From: Amycolatopsis sp. FBCC-B4732
GTDB lineage: Bacteria; Actinomycetota; Actinomycetes; Mycobacteriales; Pseudonocardiaceae
DNA: 64,000 nucleotides
Direction: 5' to 3'
Assembly (NCBI RefSeq): GCF_023008405.1
Contig: NZ_CP095376.1
Coordinates: 2,256,001-2,320,000, forward strand
Shown here in pieces: positions 16,201-24,144 of this stretch; positions within the stretch are counted from its first letter, which is position 1; the number at the start of each line of letters is the position of its first letter. The translations under genes were made by a program, and so were the position numbers. Under the pieces are notes generated by a model that did no database searches, was not told the origin of the DNA, and worked only from the letters and a program-made list of their open reading frames with translations.

Positions 16201-17846
16201 CGCAGGCACTCGGCCAGCCGCGGGTCCTCCGCCGCTTCCGCGCCGAGCCAGCCGAGCAGGACGTGCGCCGCGCCGGCGAAGTCACCGGCGCGCAGGTACA
16301 GCGTGACCGCCTGCTCGGGCTGCCCGACGCGCTGCCGCAGCCGGGCCGCACCGGCGAAGTCGCCGCCGGCCTCGTAGGAGGCGGCACGGGCGTCCAGCGC
16401 CTCCGGGGAGTCGTCGCCCTGCAGCACCCGCGCCGCCTCGCCGAACTGCCCGGTCCGGTTGAACAACTGGTTGGCGCGGAAGAACTCGCGCCCTTCCTCG
16501 GCCCGCCACGCCGCGAGGGCGAGCTCGCCGGCGGCTTCTTCGAACCGGCTCCAGGCCCGGTAGGCGTCCTGGGGCCCGCCGGCGTCCCCGGCCAGCCGGA
16601 TCAGCGCGCCGAAGTGGAGCCGGGTGGCCGTGACGAGGTCCGTGCGCAGCCGGTCGACCCGCTGACGGCGGTCCAGCACGGCCGCGGTCGGCACGCCGGC
16701 GCGGTCCAGGTGCGTCAGCACGTCCTGGAGCCGGCCGGCCGCGGCGGCGAACTCCTGCCGCTCGGCGAGTTCGCCGACTTCCGGCAGGACGCGGTCGGCG
16801 AGCGCGGCCAGCCGGTCCGGCCGGTCGGCCGGGCAGGTGGCCAGCGCGTCGGAGAACTGGCGGAGCTCCTCGTGGCACCGGCTCACCTGGTCGAAGCGGC
16901 CGAGGTCGCGGTAGACGGGGAGCGCGTCGGCGAACCGGCCGGCGTCGGCCAGCAGACCGCCGTAGCGCTCGGCCAGCGCGTCGTTCAGCTCGGTGATCGG
17001 GCGGGCGCGGGCCAGGTCCAGGCCCGCGCCGACGTCCTCGGCCGTCCGTGACCGCAGGCAGCAGGCGAGGGCCCGGCGCACGTCGTTGTCGGACTTCGCC
17101 AGCCGGACCGCGTCGGCGCCGTGCCCCAGCAGGCAGTGGACGTCGAGGACGTCCGGCCGCAGTGCCTCGGTGAGGTCCGCGAAGAAGCGCTGCCACAGCT
17201 CGGCGTCGCGCTCGAGGGGGATCCGGGCCGCGTGCTGCGTCACGACCTTCGCCACCACCTCCTGGGTGAGCACCCGCCGCTTTCCCCAGCGGAGGAGGTG
17301 GTGGATCGCGAGGTCGGCGTCGTCCAGTTCCGCCAGCAGCCGGACCATCCGGTCGCGGGCCACCCCCTGCAGCTCCGGCAGGTTCAGCCGCGAGGCGACG
17401 TCGAACACGACGGTGAGGACGTGCCGGTCCGGACGCGAGGTCAAGGCGGCCAGCCACGGCCGGTCGAGGGCGCCCAGCGGGTAGCGCTCCGGCGGGATGC
17501 GGTGATCGTGCGCGCCGAACACCTCGACGGCCCGGACGGGCTCGGCACGCAGCGTCAGCCGCAGGGCCCGGCGGTACGCGCGGGCGGCGCGCTCCCAGTC
17601 GGCGGGGGCGGGCGCCCCGGCGGGGAAAAGGGCGTTCACCCGCTCCACGGCCCTGGCCACCCGTTTCCCGGCGCCACCCGACAACCAGTCGAGAAAAGGC
17701 TCGTGAACGGGCACGCGGTACGGCGGGGGTTCGAATGCGGGTGGGGGTGCGCCCGGATTCGAAACGATCACGTTGTCGGCGCGCCCCACGAGGATGGCGT
17801 TCCGCGCGTCGCCCGTGAAATCGTTCTTGATCTGGCGCTCGCTCAC
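13299..17846 (-). CDS. Hsp70-family multidomain protein with amyloid-like N-terminus and inactive trypsin-like tail
   Basis: 1,515 aa from GTG 17846, chosen because GGGAG precedes it. Residues 1-30 (NDFTGDARNAILVG, RADNVIVS) resemble the short amyloid-signalling motifs at the N-termini of actinobacterial NLR-like proteins. Residues 50-620 are alpha-helical, TPR-like repeats. A complete Hsp70 follows from about 633: GLDLGTTTSAAAIYD, LLHEPTAACIATA (about 805), VVDLGAGTLDLSLLEV (about 828), a variant VLVGRPMLSP (about 959) and a substrate-binding domain from LLDVTPLALGI (about 1013), then a coiled-coil lid. Residues 1364-1515 look like a trypsin/DegP fold with His (VVAHRP) and Asp (HDVVVLEL), but the nucleophile site GNSGGP reads ACAGAP, so the serine is gone. 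Role unknown; conflict or quality control are possibilities. Confidence 0.8.
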   Translation of the reverse strand: MSERQIKNDFTGDARNAILVGRADNVIVSNPGAPPPAFEPPPYRVPVHEPFLDWLSGGAGKRVARAVERVNALFPAGAPAPADWERAARAYRRALRLTLRAEPVRAVEVFGAHDHRIPPERYPLGALDRPWLAALTSRPDRHVLTVVFDVASRLNLPELQGVARDRMVRLLAELDDADLAIHHLLRWGKRRVLTQEVVAKVVTQHAARIPLERDAELWQRFFADLTEALRPDVLDVHCLLGHGADAVRLAKSDNDVRRALACCLRSRTAEDVGAGLDLARARPITELNDALAERYGGLLADAGRFADALPVYRDLGRFDQVSRCHEELRQFSDALATCPADRPDRLAALADRVLPEVGELAERQEFAAAAGRLQDVLTHLDRAGVPTAAVLDRRQRVDRLRTDLVTATRLHFGALIRLAGDAGGPQDAYRAWSRFEEAAGELALAAWRAEEGREFFRANQLFNRTGQFGEAARVLQGDDSPEALDARAASYEAGGDFAGAARLRQRVGQPEQAVTLYLRAGDFAGAAHVLLGWLGAEAAEDPRLAECLRRTGEYDKLVRHCLTAVEARGEHSQAASALRRLTEDELVPPHLVADVTACLEALGAEDLRRFQERAQSWVTRARADVGRRYSEIWGLDLGTTTSAAAIYDREAQRPVFCPWKGHLQFASTLSLDRQGTELVGLTGEETLAPWLAGHIDAAKRRIGTATRFKIRDRTYRPEEVAARIIRHARGLVETFLAERVRERVGELAAAELGHVRDEWLSWTERHHALRIDRPRVVVTVPAYFTNNQNAATRSACEIAEVDVVRLLHEPTAACIATAYERKLGATVAVVDLGAGTLDLSLLEVGEGVYEVRDVGGDPRFGGKDFDAAVTEALAAQLRLKGIDVPATDPLRRRLGIVAEKLKVALSAQDRASDTLLSFGSHGHVPVELTRAELAEVLADRLATLRRVTTAFLESAPERPDHVVLVGRPMLSPLVRQTVEQVFAAKGIVVTDPRTAVASGAALLGATRSGALTKFLLLDVTPLALGIRAAEGTGDAERKVFSELISRATTIPTHRSEIYTTHDDNQTEVRIEIYNGSLDRESKIGEFVLTGIPPAPKGEPQIEVTFDIDADCVLEVTARDLKTGLANGIRVTDTTLLSPREIGDLTRSYEQQRERERQRGELADLRAELRDLAAALADDATEGAWREFRQRQATHRPPATPLPPETRQALVEMFNEDGQTELDLASARTAAVKTAAAAEACAAQPAPADEDLEATVAQTAHLLDTARARAERLRELAVKVARWSAVLARLALNEPDPLRRFRDHHAAGSYREALDALGELPEPPADPADVRRHEECLAGTGDAEGYRALRRRAGARRPSGPPAGLVETSCGAMGFAIGDRFVVAHRPEDEAPIAVTGGEVEKVHAAGHDVVVLELAEPLGVAPLPPGRPELVRIGDQLWLPGPAEDGTRALLSGVVNRFESNEDGERLFRTSVALPAACAGAPVLDELGEVIGVALPGDYGQVLSLTALDALLEAG

Positions 17847-17948
17847 ATCACTCCCTGGTGCCCGGCTGCGGGGAAACGCTAGCACTGCGCCCCGATTTCG
17901 GTTTCGGGTTCCCGGGAAGTCAATTAAGAGAATTGCGTAGCTTGATGT

Positions 17949-17964
17949 ATCAATCGTGGTTGAT
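17949..17964. promoter_or_regulatory. ArsR/SmtB-type operator
   Basis: ATCAA-TCGTGG-TTGAT is a perfect inverted repeat with the six-base gap typical of ArsR-family sites. A further TTGATGTATCAA overlaps its left side (17942-17953). It ends 13 bp before the ArsR-phosphatase start, fitting autoregulation. Confidence 0.65.
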
Positions 17965-17977
17965 GTACTCTGCTCGC

Positions 17978-18703
17978 GTGCCCGGTGCCGACCTCCCTCC
18001 GCCGTTCGTGCGGCTGGCCGCGGATCCGCTGCGCTGGCGGATCCTGCGGGAGCTGGCCGTGAGCGACCGCCGCGTGCGGGAGCTGGTGGGCGCGGTCGGG
18101 CAGCCGCAGAACCTGGTCTCCTACCACCTGGGCAAGCTGCGCGCGGCCGAGCTGGTGACGGCGCGGCGGAGCAGTTTCGACGGCCGCGACACCTACTACC
18201 ACCTCGACCTGCGCCGGTGCGCGGACGCGCTGGCGGAGACCGGTGCCTCGCTGCACCCGGGCCTGACCGTCGTGACCGCCGAGCCGGTGGCCCGGCCGAA
18301 GGTGCTGTTCGTGTGCACCGGGAACAGCGGCCGGTCGCCGATGGCCGCGGCGTTGCTGCGGCACCGGGGCGGGGACGCGGTCAGCGCGGGCAGCCACCCG
18401 AAGCCGCTGCACCCCGACGCCGTCCGCGCGCTGGCGGAGTACGGCATCGCGCTCGCGCACGAGCCGACGCCCCTGGACGCGGTGCGGCGACGGCGGTTCG
18501 ACTGGGTGATCAGCCTGTGCGACAAGGTCCGCGAAGCCTGCCCGCCGTTGCCCGGCCGGCCGCGGACGATCCACTGGAGCATCCCCGACCCGGCCCGCGA
18601 ACCGGACGGCCTCGCGGCGTTCCGGCGCGTGGCGGCCGACCTCGACGACCGGATCGGGTTCCTGGTCCGGCGGTTCACCACGCCACGAGACGAGGAAGCA
18701 TGA
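17978..18703 (+). CDS. ArsR HTH - low-molecular-weight phosphatase fusion protein
   Basis: About 241 aa from GTG 17978. Earlier ATGs at 17945 and 17963 would lie inside the ArsR-type operator, so they are less likely. Residues 1-90 are an ArsR-type winged HTH (RLAADPLRWRILRELAV, QPQNLVSYHLGKLRAAELV). From about residue 107 comes a low-molecular-weight tyrosine phosphatase/arsenate reductase domain with the P-loop VLFVCTGNSGRSPMAAALL and the family-typical SAGSHPKPLHPDAV and FDWVISLCDKV. This fusion is a known actinobacterial architecture. It could sense and reduce arsenate or dephosphorylate a partner. The metal-binding cysteines of classical ArsR are not obvious in the HTH part. ATGA overlap with the next gene. 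Confidence 0.85.
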   Translation: MPGADLPPPFVRLAADPLRWRILRELAVSDRRVRELVGAVGQPQNLVSYHLGKLRAAELVTARRSSFDGRDTYYHLDLRRCADALAETGASLHPGLTVVTAEPVARPKVLFVCTGNSGRSPMAAALLRHRGGDAVSAGSHPKPLHPDAVRALAEYGIALAHEPTPLDAVRRRRFDWVISLCDKVREACPPLPGRPRTIHWSIPDPAREPDGLAAFRRVAADLDDRIGFLVRRFTTPRDEEA

Positions 18704-19086
18704 CCGAAGAGCTGGTGAGTGTGCGCTACCTGGTCGACGACGTCGAGCGCGCCGTCGCGTTCTACACCGCCCGGCTCGGGTTCACCGAGCGGTTCAGCGT
18801 GCCGGCCTTCGCGGAGGTGACCCGCGGCCGGCTGCGGCTGCTGCTGAGCGGCCCGGACAGCTCCGCCGGGCGCGCGATGCCCGACGGCACGCGGCCCGGC
18901 CCCGGCGGCTGGAACCGGATCCACTTCGTCGTCGACGACCTCGACGCCGAGGTCGAGCGGCTGCGGGCGGCCGGCGTGCCGTTCCGCAGCGACGTGGTCA
19001 CCGGTCCGGGCGGGCGGCAGATCGTCTTGGACGACCCGGCGGGCAACCCCGTCGAGCTGTTCCAGCCGGCTTCGGCAACGGCGTGA
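18700..19086 (+). CDS. VOC family protein
   Basis: A 128-aa glyoxalase/bleomycin-resistance fold: VRYLVDDVERAVAFYTARLG at the N-terminus and IVLDDPAGNPVELFQPA at the C-terminus. Start ATG 18700 overlaps the phosphatase stop, and the stop overlaps the permease start (GTGA), so the three genes are translationally coupled. It has no cysteines, so it is not the arsenic-carbon lyase ArsI although it follows an ArsR-like gene. The substrate cannot be read from sequence. Confidence 0.8.
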   Translation: MTEELVSVRYLVDDVERAVAFYTARLGFTERFSVPAFAEVTRGRLRLLLSGPDSSAGRAMPDGTRPGPGGWNRIHFVVDDLDAEVERLRAAGVPFRSDVVTGPGGRQIVLDDPAGNPVELFQPASATA

Positions 19087-20360
19087 CAGCGAGTTCGCCG
19101 CCGGCGCTGGAACGCCGCCTCGGCACGAAGGACGCCGTGGTGATCGGCCTCGGGTCGATGATCGGGGCGGGGATCTTCGCCGCGTTCGGGCCCGCCGCGA
19201 AGGCGGCGGGCACGGGCCTGCTGGTGGGCTTGGCGCTGGCCGCGGTGATCGCCTACTGCAACGCGGTCGCTTCGGCCCAGCTCGCCGCGCAGTATCCGGT
19301 GTCCGGCGGGACGTACGTCTACGGGCGCGAACGCCTCGGGCCGTGGTGGGGGTTCACCGCCGGCTGGGGGTTCGTGGTCGGCAAGACCGCGTCGTGCGCG
19401 GCGATGGCCCTGACCTTCGCCACCTACGCGGTGCCCGGCCCGGTCTGGGTGCAACGGCTGGTCGCCGTCGCGGGGGTGCTCGGCCTGACCGCGCTGAACT
19501 ACCGCGGGATCACCAAGACCGTGGCGCTCACGCGGATCCTGGTCGGCACCAGCCTGCTCGCGCTGGCGGTGGTGGTGGCCGGGATCGCGGCCGGCGGCAG
19601 CGCCACGACGGCGAACCTCGGCGGCTTCTCGGCGCTGGCTTCGGGCGGGTTCTACGGGATCCTCCAGTCCGCCGGCCTGCTGTTCTTCGCGTTCGCCGGG
19701 TACGCGCGGATCGCGACGCTGGGGGAGGAGATCCGCGACCCGCGGCGGACCATCCCCCGCGCGATCCCGATCGCGCTGGCCCTGGCGGTGGTGGTCTACC
19801 TCGTCGTGGCGGTCGCGGCCCTGCTCGCCGCCGGGCCGGACGGCCTGGCGAACGCGGCCGCCCCGCTCGTCGCCGCCCTCGACGGCGCCGGAGCCGGCGC
19901 GCTGACCCCCGCGGTCCGCGTCGGCGGCGCACTGGCCGCCCTCGGCGCACTGCTCGCCCTGATCGCCGGCATCGGCCGCACCGGCCTGGCGATGGCCCGC
20001 GAGCGCGACCTGCCCACGTGGCTGGCGGCGGTCCACCCGAAGTACCGGGTACCGCACCACGCCGAACTCGCGCTGGCCGCGGTCGTGTCGGTGCTCGTGC
20101 TGACGGTGGACCTGCGCGGGGTGATCGGCTTCAGCTCGTTCGGCGTCCTGGTCTACTACGCGGTCGCCAACGCGTCGGCGTTCACGCAGGAGCCGTCGGA
20201 CCGGCGGTGGCCGCGGTGGCTGAACGTCGTGGGCCTGCTCGGCTGCGTGCTGCTCGTGGCCACGTTGCCGTGGGTGTCGGTCTGTGCGGGGGTGGCGGTG
20301 TTCGTGGTGGGGGTGGCCGGCCGTGCGGTGGTCCGGCGGCGCCTGGCGGATTCTGGCTGA
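19083..20360 (+). CDS. APC family amino acid/amine permease
   Basis: 425 aa, about 12 membrane helices. The APC signature IGLGSMIGAGIFAAFGPAA in helix 1 is clear, as are YPVSGGTYVYGRERLGPWWG and FFAFAGYARIATLGEEIRDP. GTG 19083 overlaps the VOC stop. The last 30 or so codons are duplicated just downstream, so the original C-terminus is uncertain: the second copy would encode a tail ending RRRLAHPR. Third gene of the ArsR-phosphatase operon. It probably imports an amino acid or exchanges metabolites; the link to its two partners is unknown. Confidence 0.85.
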   Translation: MTASSPPALERRLGTKDAVVIGLGSMIGAGIFAAFGPAAKAAGTGLLVGLALAAVIAYCNAVASAQLAAQYPVSGGTYVYGRERLGPWWGFTAGWGFVVGKTASCAAMALTFATYAVPGPVWVQRLVAVAGVLGLTALNYRGITKTVALTRILVGTSLLALAVVVAGIAAGGSATTANLGGFSALASGGFYGILQSAGLLFFAFAGYARIATLGEEIRDPRRTIPRAIPIALALAVVVYLVVAVAALLAAGPDGLANAAAPLVAALDGAGAGALTPAVRVGGALAALGALLALIAGIGRTGLAMARERDLPTWLAAVHPKYRVPHHAELALAAVVSVLVLTVDLRGVIGFSSFGVLVYYAVANASAFTQEPSDRRWPRWLNVVGLLGCVLLVATLPWVSVCAGVAVFVVGVAGRAVVRRRLADSG

Positions 20361-20480
20361 GCAGGCGATCGGGTGCGTGCTGCTCGTCGCGACGTTGCCG
20401 TGGGTGCCCGTCTGCGCGGGGGTGGCCGGCCGTGCGGTGGTCCGGCGGCGCCTGGCCCACCCCCGCTGACCAGGCGATCG
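20244..20480. repeat. Tandem duplication of the permease 3' end
   Basis: Unit 1, 20244-20371, contains the end of the permease gene and its stop. Unit 2, 20374-20480, repeats it, starting with TGCGTGCTGCTCGT in both and ending with CAGGCGATCG in both. Unit 2 lacks about 21 bp found in unit 1 (around 20298-20318). The stretch GTGGCCGGCCGTGCGGTGG continues identically in both. Unit 2 no longer lies in the permease frame. Confidence 0.85.
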
Positions 20481-20561
20481 ATTCCCTTTCCCGCTCGCCG
20501 GAGTCTTCCTCTCGACGGTGCGGCCCGCCGGAGTGGCCGTCCGAGAAGGAGAGCTACAGCC

Positions 20562-21548
20562 GTGAGTCTTCCCGCCACCATGCGTGCCCTGCTGCAGACC
20601 TCGCTGGACGGACCGCAGGACCTGCACCTGGTCGCCGACGCCCCGGTGCCGGCACCCGGCCGGGGCGAGGTCCTGATCCGGGTCGCCGCCGCCGGGGTCA
20701 ACTTCGCCGACCTCTCGAAGGCCCGCGGCACCTTCCGGGACGGTCCGCGGCCGCCCTACGCGGCGGGCTTCGAGGCGGCGGGCGAGGTCGTGGCGCTGGG
20801 GGAGGCGGTGACCGGCCCGCCGCCCGGAACGTGCGTCGCCGGGGTCGGAGCCGGGGCCTTCGCCGAGTACATGGTCCTGCCCGCGGCGGCGGCGCTGCCG
20901 GTGCCGGCCGGCTGGAGCGCCGGACAGGCGCTGGGCCTGGTCGTGAACTGGCCGACCGCGATCGCCGCGCTCAAGCCGCTCGGGCGGGTCGCGGCCGGCG
21001 AGACCGTCCTCGTCCACGCCGCGGCCGGCGCCACCGGCCAAGCCGCGGTGATCGTGGCCAAGCACCTCGGCGCGACCGTCGTCGCCACCGCGTCGCCGGG
21101 CAAGCACGAGACCGTGCTGGCGCTGGGGGCCGACCACGTCCTGGACTCCCGGGCGGGCGATCTCGCCGCCGAGATGCGGCGCCTGACCGGCGGCGCCGAT
21201 CTGGTGCTGGAATCGGCGGGCGGAGCCACGTTCGCCGCGAGCCTGGCCGCGGCGAAGCCGGTCACCGGCCGGGTGGTCGTCTACGGTCTGGCGGGCGGCG
21301 AAGCCGCGCTCACCAACTGGGACCTGGTGTACCGGTACCCGGTCCACGTCATCGGCCTCAACATCGGCACGCTGAGTCAGGCCGCGCCCCGGATCTTCGC
21401 GGAGGTCATCGGCGAGGTGATGACGCTCGTCGAATCCGGCGTCCTCACCCCCGGGCGGCCCACCACCTACGGACTGGCCGACGGCCCGGACGCGCTCGCG
21501 GACCTCGAGGCCAGGGCGACCGTCGGCAAACTCGCCCTGGTGCCGTGA
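20562..21548 (+). CDS. Zinc-binding-type quinone oxidoreductase (MDR superfamily)
   Basis: 328 aa. GroES-like N-terminal domain (VPAPGRGEVLIRVAAAGVNF), then a Rossmann domain with VLVHAAAGATGQAAVIVAKH, the AAxGxxGxxA NADPH-binding loop. The metal-binding cysteines of alcohol dehydrogenases are absent, as in NADPH:quinone oxidoreductases. GTG 20562 follows AAGGAG; ATG 20580 is a possible inner start. It is separated from the permease by the duplicated tail and overlaps the sigma-factor gene (GTGA), so enzyme and sigma factor are probably coexpressed. Confidence 0.85.
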   Translation: MSLPATMRALLQTSLDGPQDLHLVADAPVPAPGRGEVLIRVAAAGVNFADLSKARGTFRDGPRPPYAAGFEAAGEVVALGEAVTGPPPGTCVAGVGAGAFAEYMVLPAAAALPVPAGWSAGQALGLVVNWPTAIAALKPLGRVAAGETVLVHAAAGATGQAAVIVAKHLGATVVATASPGKHETVLALGADHVLDSRAGDLAAEMRRLTGGADLVLESAGGATFAASLAAAKPVTGRVVVYGLAGGEAALTNWDLVYRYPVHVIGLNIGTLSQAAPRIFAEVIGEVMTLVESGVLTPGRPTTYGLADGPDALADLEARATVGKLALVP

Positions 21549-22531
21549 GCCGGGTGAGAACGTCGACCGGGCGGGACGAGGACCGGTTCACCGCCGAAAC
21601 CGCGGGTTTCCGCCGGGAGCTGCTGGCGCACTGCTACCGCATGACCGGCTCGGCGCACGACGCCGAGGACCTGGTGCAGGAGACCTACCTGCGGGCGTGG
21701 CGGTCCCGCGGCGGCTTCGAGGGCCGGGCGTCGATCCGGTCGTGGCTCTACGCGATCGCGACCAACGTCTGCCTGACCGCGCTGGAGCCACGCCGGAACC
21801 GGGTGCTGCCCTCGGGCTTGAGCGACCCCTACGACGGACCCGCCCGCCCGCCGGCGCAGGTCCCGCCGGGCGAAGTCTCGTGGCTGGAACCGCTGGCCGA
21901 GCACCTGGTGGCCGACCCGGCGGTGGTGGCGGCCGGGCGCGAATCCCTGCGGCTCGCGCTCGTCGTCAGCCTGCAGCACCTGCCCGCACGCCAGCGCGCG
22001 ATCCTGATCCTGCGTGAAGTGCTCGCGTTCACCGCGCCCGAAACGGCCCGGATCCTCGGCACCACCACGGCGGCGGTGAAGAGCGGCCTGCAGCGCGCGC
22101 GAGCCCGGCTGGACGAACTGGCGGCACCGCCCGAGGACCTGCTCGAACCGACCGACCGGCGGGCGCGCGCACTGCTGGAGGGCTACGTCGCCGCGTTCGA
22201 ACGCAGCGACGTCGGCCTGCTGGAACAAGTGCTGCGCGTGGACGCCACGCTGGAGGCGACCCCGTTCCGCGACTGGTACGCCGGGCGGGTCCGGTGTCTT
22301 CAGGTGCTCGGTACCCACGTGCTGGGCGCACCGGGCGACTGGCGGATGAGCGCCACGACCGCCAACGGCCAGCCGGCCGCCGCGGTCTACCGCCGCGACC
22401 CTGCGGGGGTGCACCGGGCGCACGGCATCGTGGTGCTGGCGCCGACGAGCGGCGGGATTTCGCGCGTGGTCGAGTTCCACGACCCGGCGCTGGTCGCCGC
22501 GTTCGGCTTGGCTCGCGCTTTGCCGGGCTAG
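21545..22531 (+). CDS. ECF-type sigma-70 factor with C-terminal SnoaL-like domain
   Basis: 328 aa. Region 2: FRRELLAHCYRMTGSAHDAE with DLVQETYLRAWR, then IRSWLYAIATNVCLTALE. Region 4: LPARQRAILILREVLAFTAP and GTTTAAVKSGLQRARARL. Residues about 205-328 form a SnoaL/NTF2-like domain (LEGYVAAFERSDVGLLEQVL). This matches the ECF group whose activity is controlled by the fused C-terminal domain and not by a classical anti-sigma factor; none is encoded here. GTG 21545 overlaps the oxidoreductase stop, so that enzyme's redox role may be part of the response. Confidence 0.85.
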   Translation: MSRVRTSTGRDEDRFTAETAGFRRELLAHCYRMTGSAHDAEDLVQETYLRAWRSRGGFEGRASIRSWLYAIATNVCLTALEPRRNRVLPSGLSDPYDGPARPPAQVPPGEVSWLEPLAEHLVADPAVVAAGRESLRLALVVSLQHLPARQRAILILREVLAFTAPETARILGTTTAAVKSGLQRARARLDELAAPPEDLLEPTDRRARALLEGYVAAFERSDVGLLEQVLRVDATLEATPFRDWYAGRVRCLQVLGTHVLGAPGDWRMSATTANGQPAAAVYRRDPAGVHRAHGIVVLAPTSGGISRVVEFHDPALVAAFGLARALPG

Positions 22532-22671
22532 CGAGCCCGGCGCGGTTCGACGGGTTCCGGGCTGTACTCCGGCTGGCGGAAGAGGTTCCCGTACCGGTCG
22601 TCCTGGGGCGCGGTGCGCGCTTCGGGGCGGGGCTCTTCGGTGACGGGGTGGCTGAACAGCGAACTGTCCAC
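22528..22671 (-). CDS. Possible small protein, about 47 aa
   Basis: A short frame read from GTG 22671 (VDSSLFSHPVTEEPRPE) to a stop at 22528; the frame extends upstream to GTG 22824. The translation is hydrophilic, rich in Pro, Glu and Arg, with DDRYGNLFRQPEYSPEP near the end. AAAGGA lies upstream but too far from GTG 22671. It overlaps the sigma-factor gene by 4 bp tail to tail. It is divergent from the enzyme at 22826. I do not recognise it, and it may be chance. Confidence 0.3.
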   Translation of the reverse strand: MDSSLFSHPVTEEPRPEARTAPQDDRYGNLFRQPEYSPEPVEPRRAR

Positions 22672-22825
22672 TGTGGAAGCAGTGATCAGGGGATCCTTTC
22701 GTGGGTGCCCGCGGCGGCCGTCCCGGACCTGCGGTGCGGTCTCGGGGAATGCCCTCGGGCACCACCCAACGTACACGACGTCCTCGCGGAGTGTGTTAAG
22801 ACTGGCTTCTAGCAAAGGGGCCACC

Positions 22826-23980
22826 GTGCACCAGCTCAGTCTCGGCGTCGTCGCGCGTTCACGGAAAGAGAACGAACGGCGGTTGCCGATCCACCCGCAC
22901 CACCTCGACCGGATCGACCCCGATCTCCGGAAATCCCTCTACCTCGAACACGGCTACGGCGAACCCTTCGGCGTACCCGACGACCGGCTGGCGGCCATCG
23001 TCGCGGGGCTGCGCACGCGGGAGCAGCTCATCGCCGAGTGCGACGTCGTCCTGCTGGCCAAGCCGCTGCGCGAGGACGTCGCCGAACTGCGCCCCGGTCA
23101 GGTCCTGTGGGGCTGGCCGCACTGCGTGCAGGACGTCGAGCTGACCCAGCTGGCCGTCGACCGGCGGCTGACCGTCATCGCCTTCGAAGCGATGAACCAC
23201 TGGCGGCGCGACGGCTCGTTCGGCCTGCACGTCTTCCACAAGAACAACGAGCTGGCCGGCTACTGCTCGGTCCTGCACGCACTGCAGCTGGCCGGGTCGA
23301 CCGGCGACTACGGCCGCCGCCTGCGGGCGGTGGTGATCGGCTTCGGCGCGACCGCGCGCGGCTCGGTGACTGCGCTGAACGCCCACGGAATCCACGACGT
23401 CGACGTCCTCACCGCCCGCGGCCTCAGCGCGGTCGGCTCGCCGATCCACTCCGCGACGATGGTCCACATCGACCACGACGCGAACAGCAGCCCGGGCGAT
23501 CTGCGCCGCAGCCACGCGCTGACCGACCACGGCCGGGTCCCGCTGGCCGGGTTCCTCGCCGAGCACGACGTCGTCGTCAACTGCGTCCTGCAGGACACTG
23601 CCGCGCCGCTGACGTTCCTGATCGAGGACGACCTCGCCGCGTTCGCGCCCGGGAGCCTCATCGTCGACGTCTCCTGCGACGAGGGCATGGGCTTCAGCTG
23701 GGCCAAGCCCACGACGTTCACCCACCCGACCTTCCCGATCGGCGACGGCGTCACGTACTACGGCGTCGACCACAGTCCGTCCTACCTGTGGAACTCGGCG
23801 ACGTGGGAGATCAGCGAAGCCCTGCTGCCGCACCTGCGAGCCGTCCTTTCCGGACAGTCCACATGGGACGAGAATGAGACCGTACGGCGCGCCGTGGAGA
23901 TCCAGGACGGCACGATCCGCAACCCCGCGATCCTGTCCTTCCAGAACCGTGCGCCGGACTACCCGCACCAGCGCCGCTGA
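22826..23980 (+). CDS. Alanine dehydrogenase/PNT family enzyme, N5-(carboxyethyl)ornithine synthase-like
   Basis: 384 aa from GTG 22826, with AAAGGGG six bases upstream. The N-terminal LGVVARSRKENERRLPIHP with YLEHGYGEPFGVPD is the alanine dehydrogenase/transhydrogenase N-domain. A Rossmann segment follows (RLRAVVIGFGATARGSVTAL), and the end YYGVDHSPSYLWNSATWEIS resembles N5-(carboxyethyl)ornithine synthase, which condenses pyruvate with an amino-acid side-chain amine using NADPH. True alanine dehydrogenase would have longer matches in the C-domain. It likely makes an opine-like or N-carboxyethyl amino acid. No neighbours support a pathway. Confidence 0.75.
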   Translation: MHQLSLGVVARSRKENERRLPIHPHHLDRIDPDLRKSLYLEHGYGEPFGVPDDRLAAIVAGLRTREQLIAECDVVLLAKPLREDVAELRPGQVLWGWPHCVQDVELTQLAVDRRLTVIAFEAMNHWRRDGSFGLHVFHKNNELAGYCSVLHALQLAGSTGDYGRRLRAVVIGFGATARGSVTALNAHGIHDVDVLTARGLSAVGSPIHSATMVHIDHDANSSPGDLRRSHALTDHGRVPLAGFLAEHDVVVNCVLQDTAAPLTFLIEDDLAAFAPGSLIVDVSCDEGMGFSWAKPTTFTHPTFPIGDGVTYYGVDHSPSYLWNSATWEISEALLPHLRAVLSGQSTWDENETVRRAVEIQDGTIRNPAILSFQNRAPDYPHQRR

Positions 23981-24144
23981 TCCCCGCGCACTTCATGTCG
24001 TGTCGTGGCGGATCCCGCGGAGCAGCGTGGGGTTGCCGGCGGTGGTCACGACGCTGACGGTGGTGCGGAGGTGCCGCTCGCCGGTGCGCCCTTCGACGAG
24101 GGTGTGGCCGGCGGGCGATGGCTGGTCGTGGAGCGGGCTCGGCG

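Noticed and set aside
14664..17051. A 795-codon open frame opposite the Hsp70-fusion gene
   Set aside because: No motif; the minus strand shows the full Hsp70 signature set.
18700..19086. ArsI-type arsenic-carbon lyase
   Set aside because: It follows an ArsR-like gene, but the protein has no cysteines, whereas ArsI needs a vicinal pair.
18762..21347. An 861-codon minus-strand open frame across the permease and oxidoreductase genes
   Set aside because: High-GC shadow frame with low-complexity sequence; the plus strand has coupled, well-known families.
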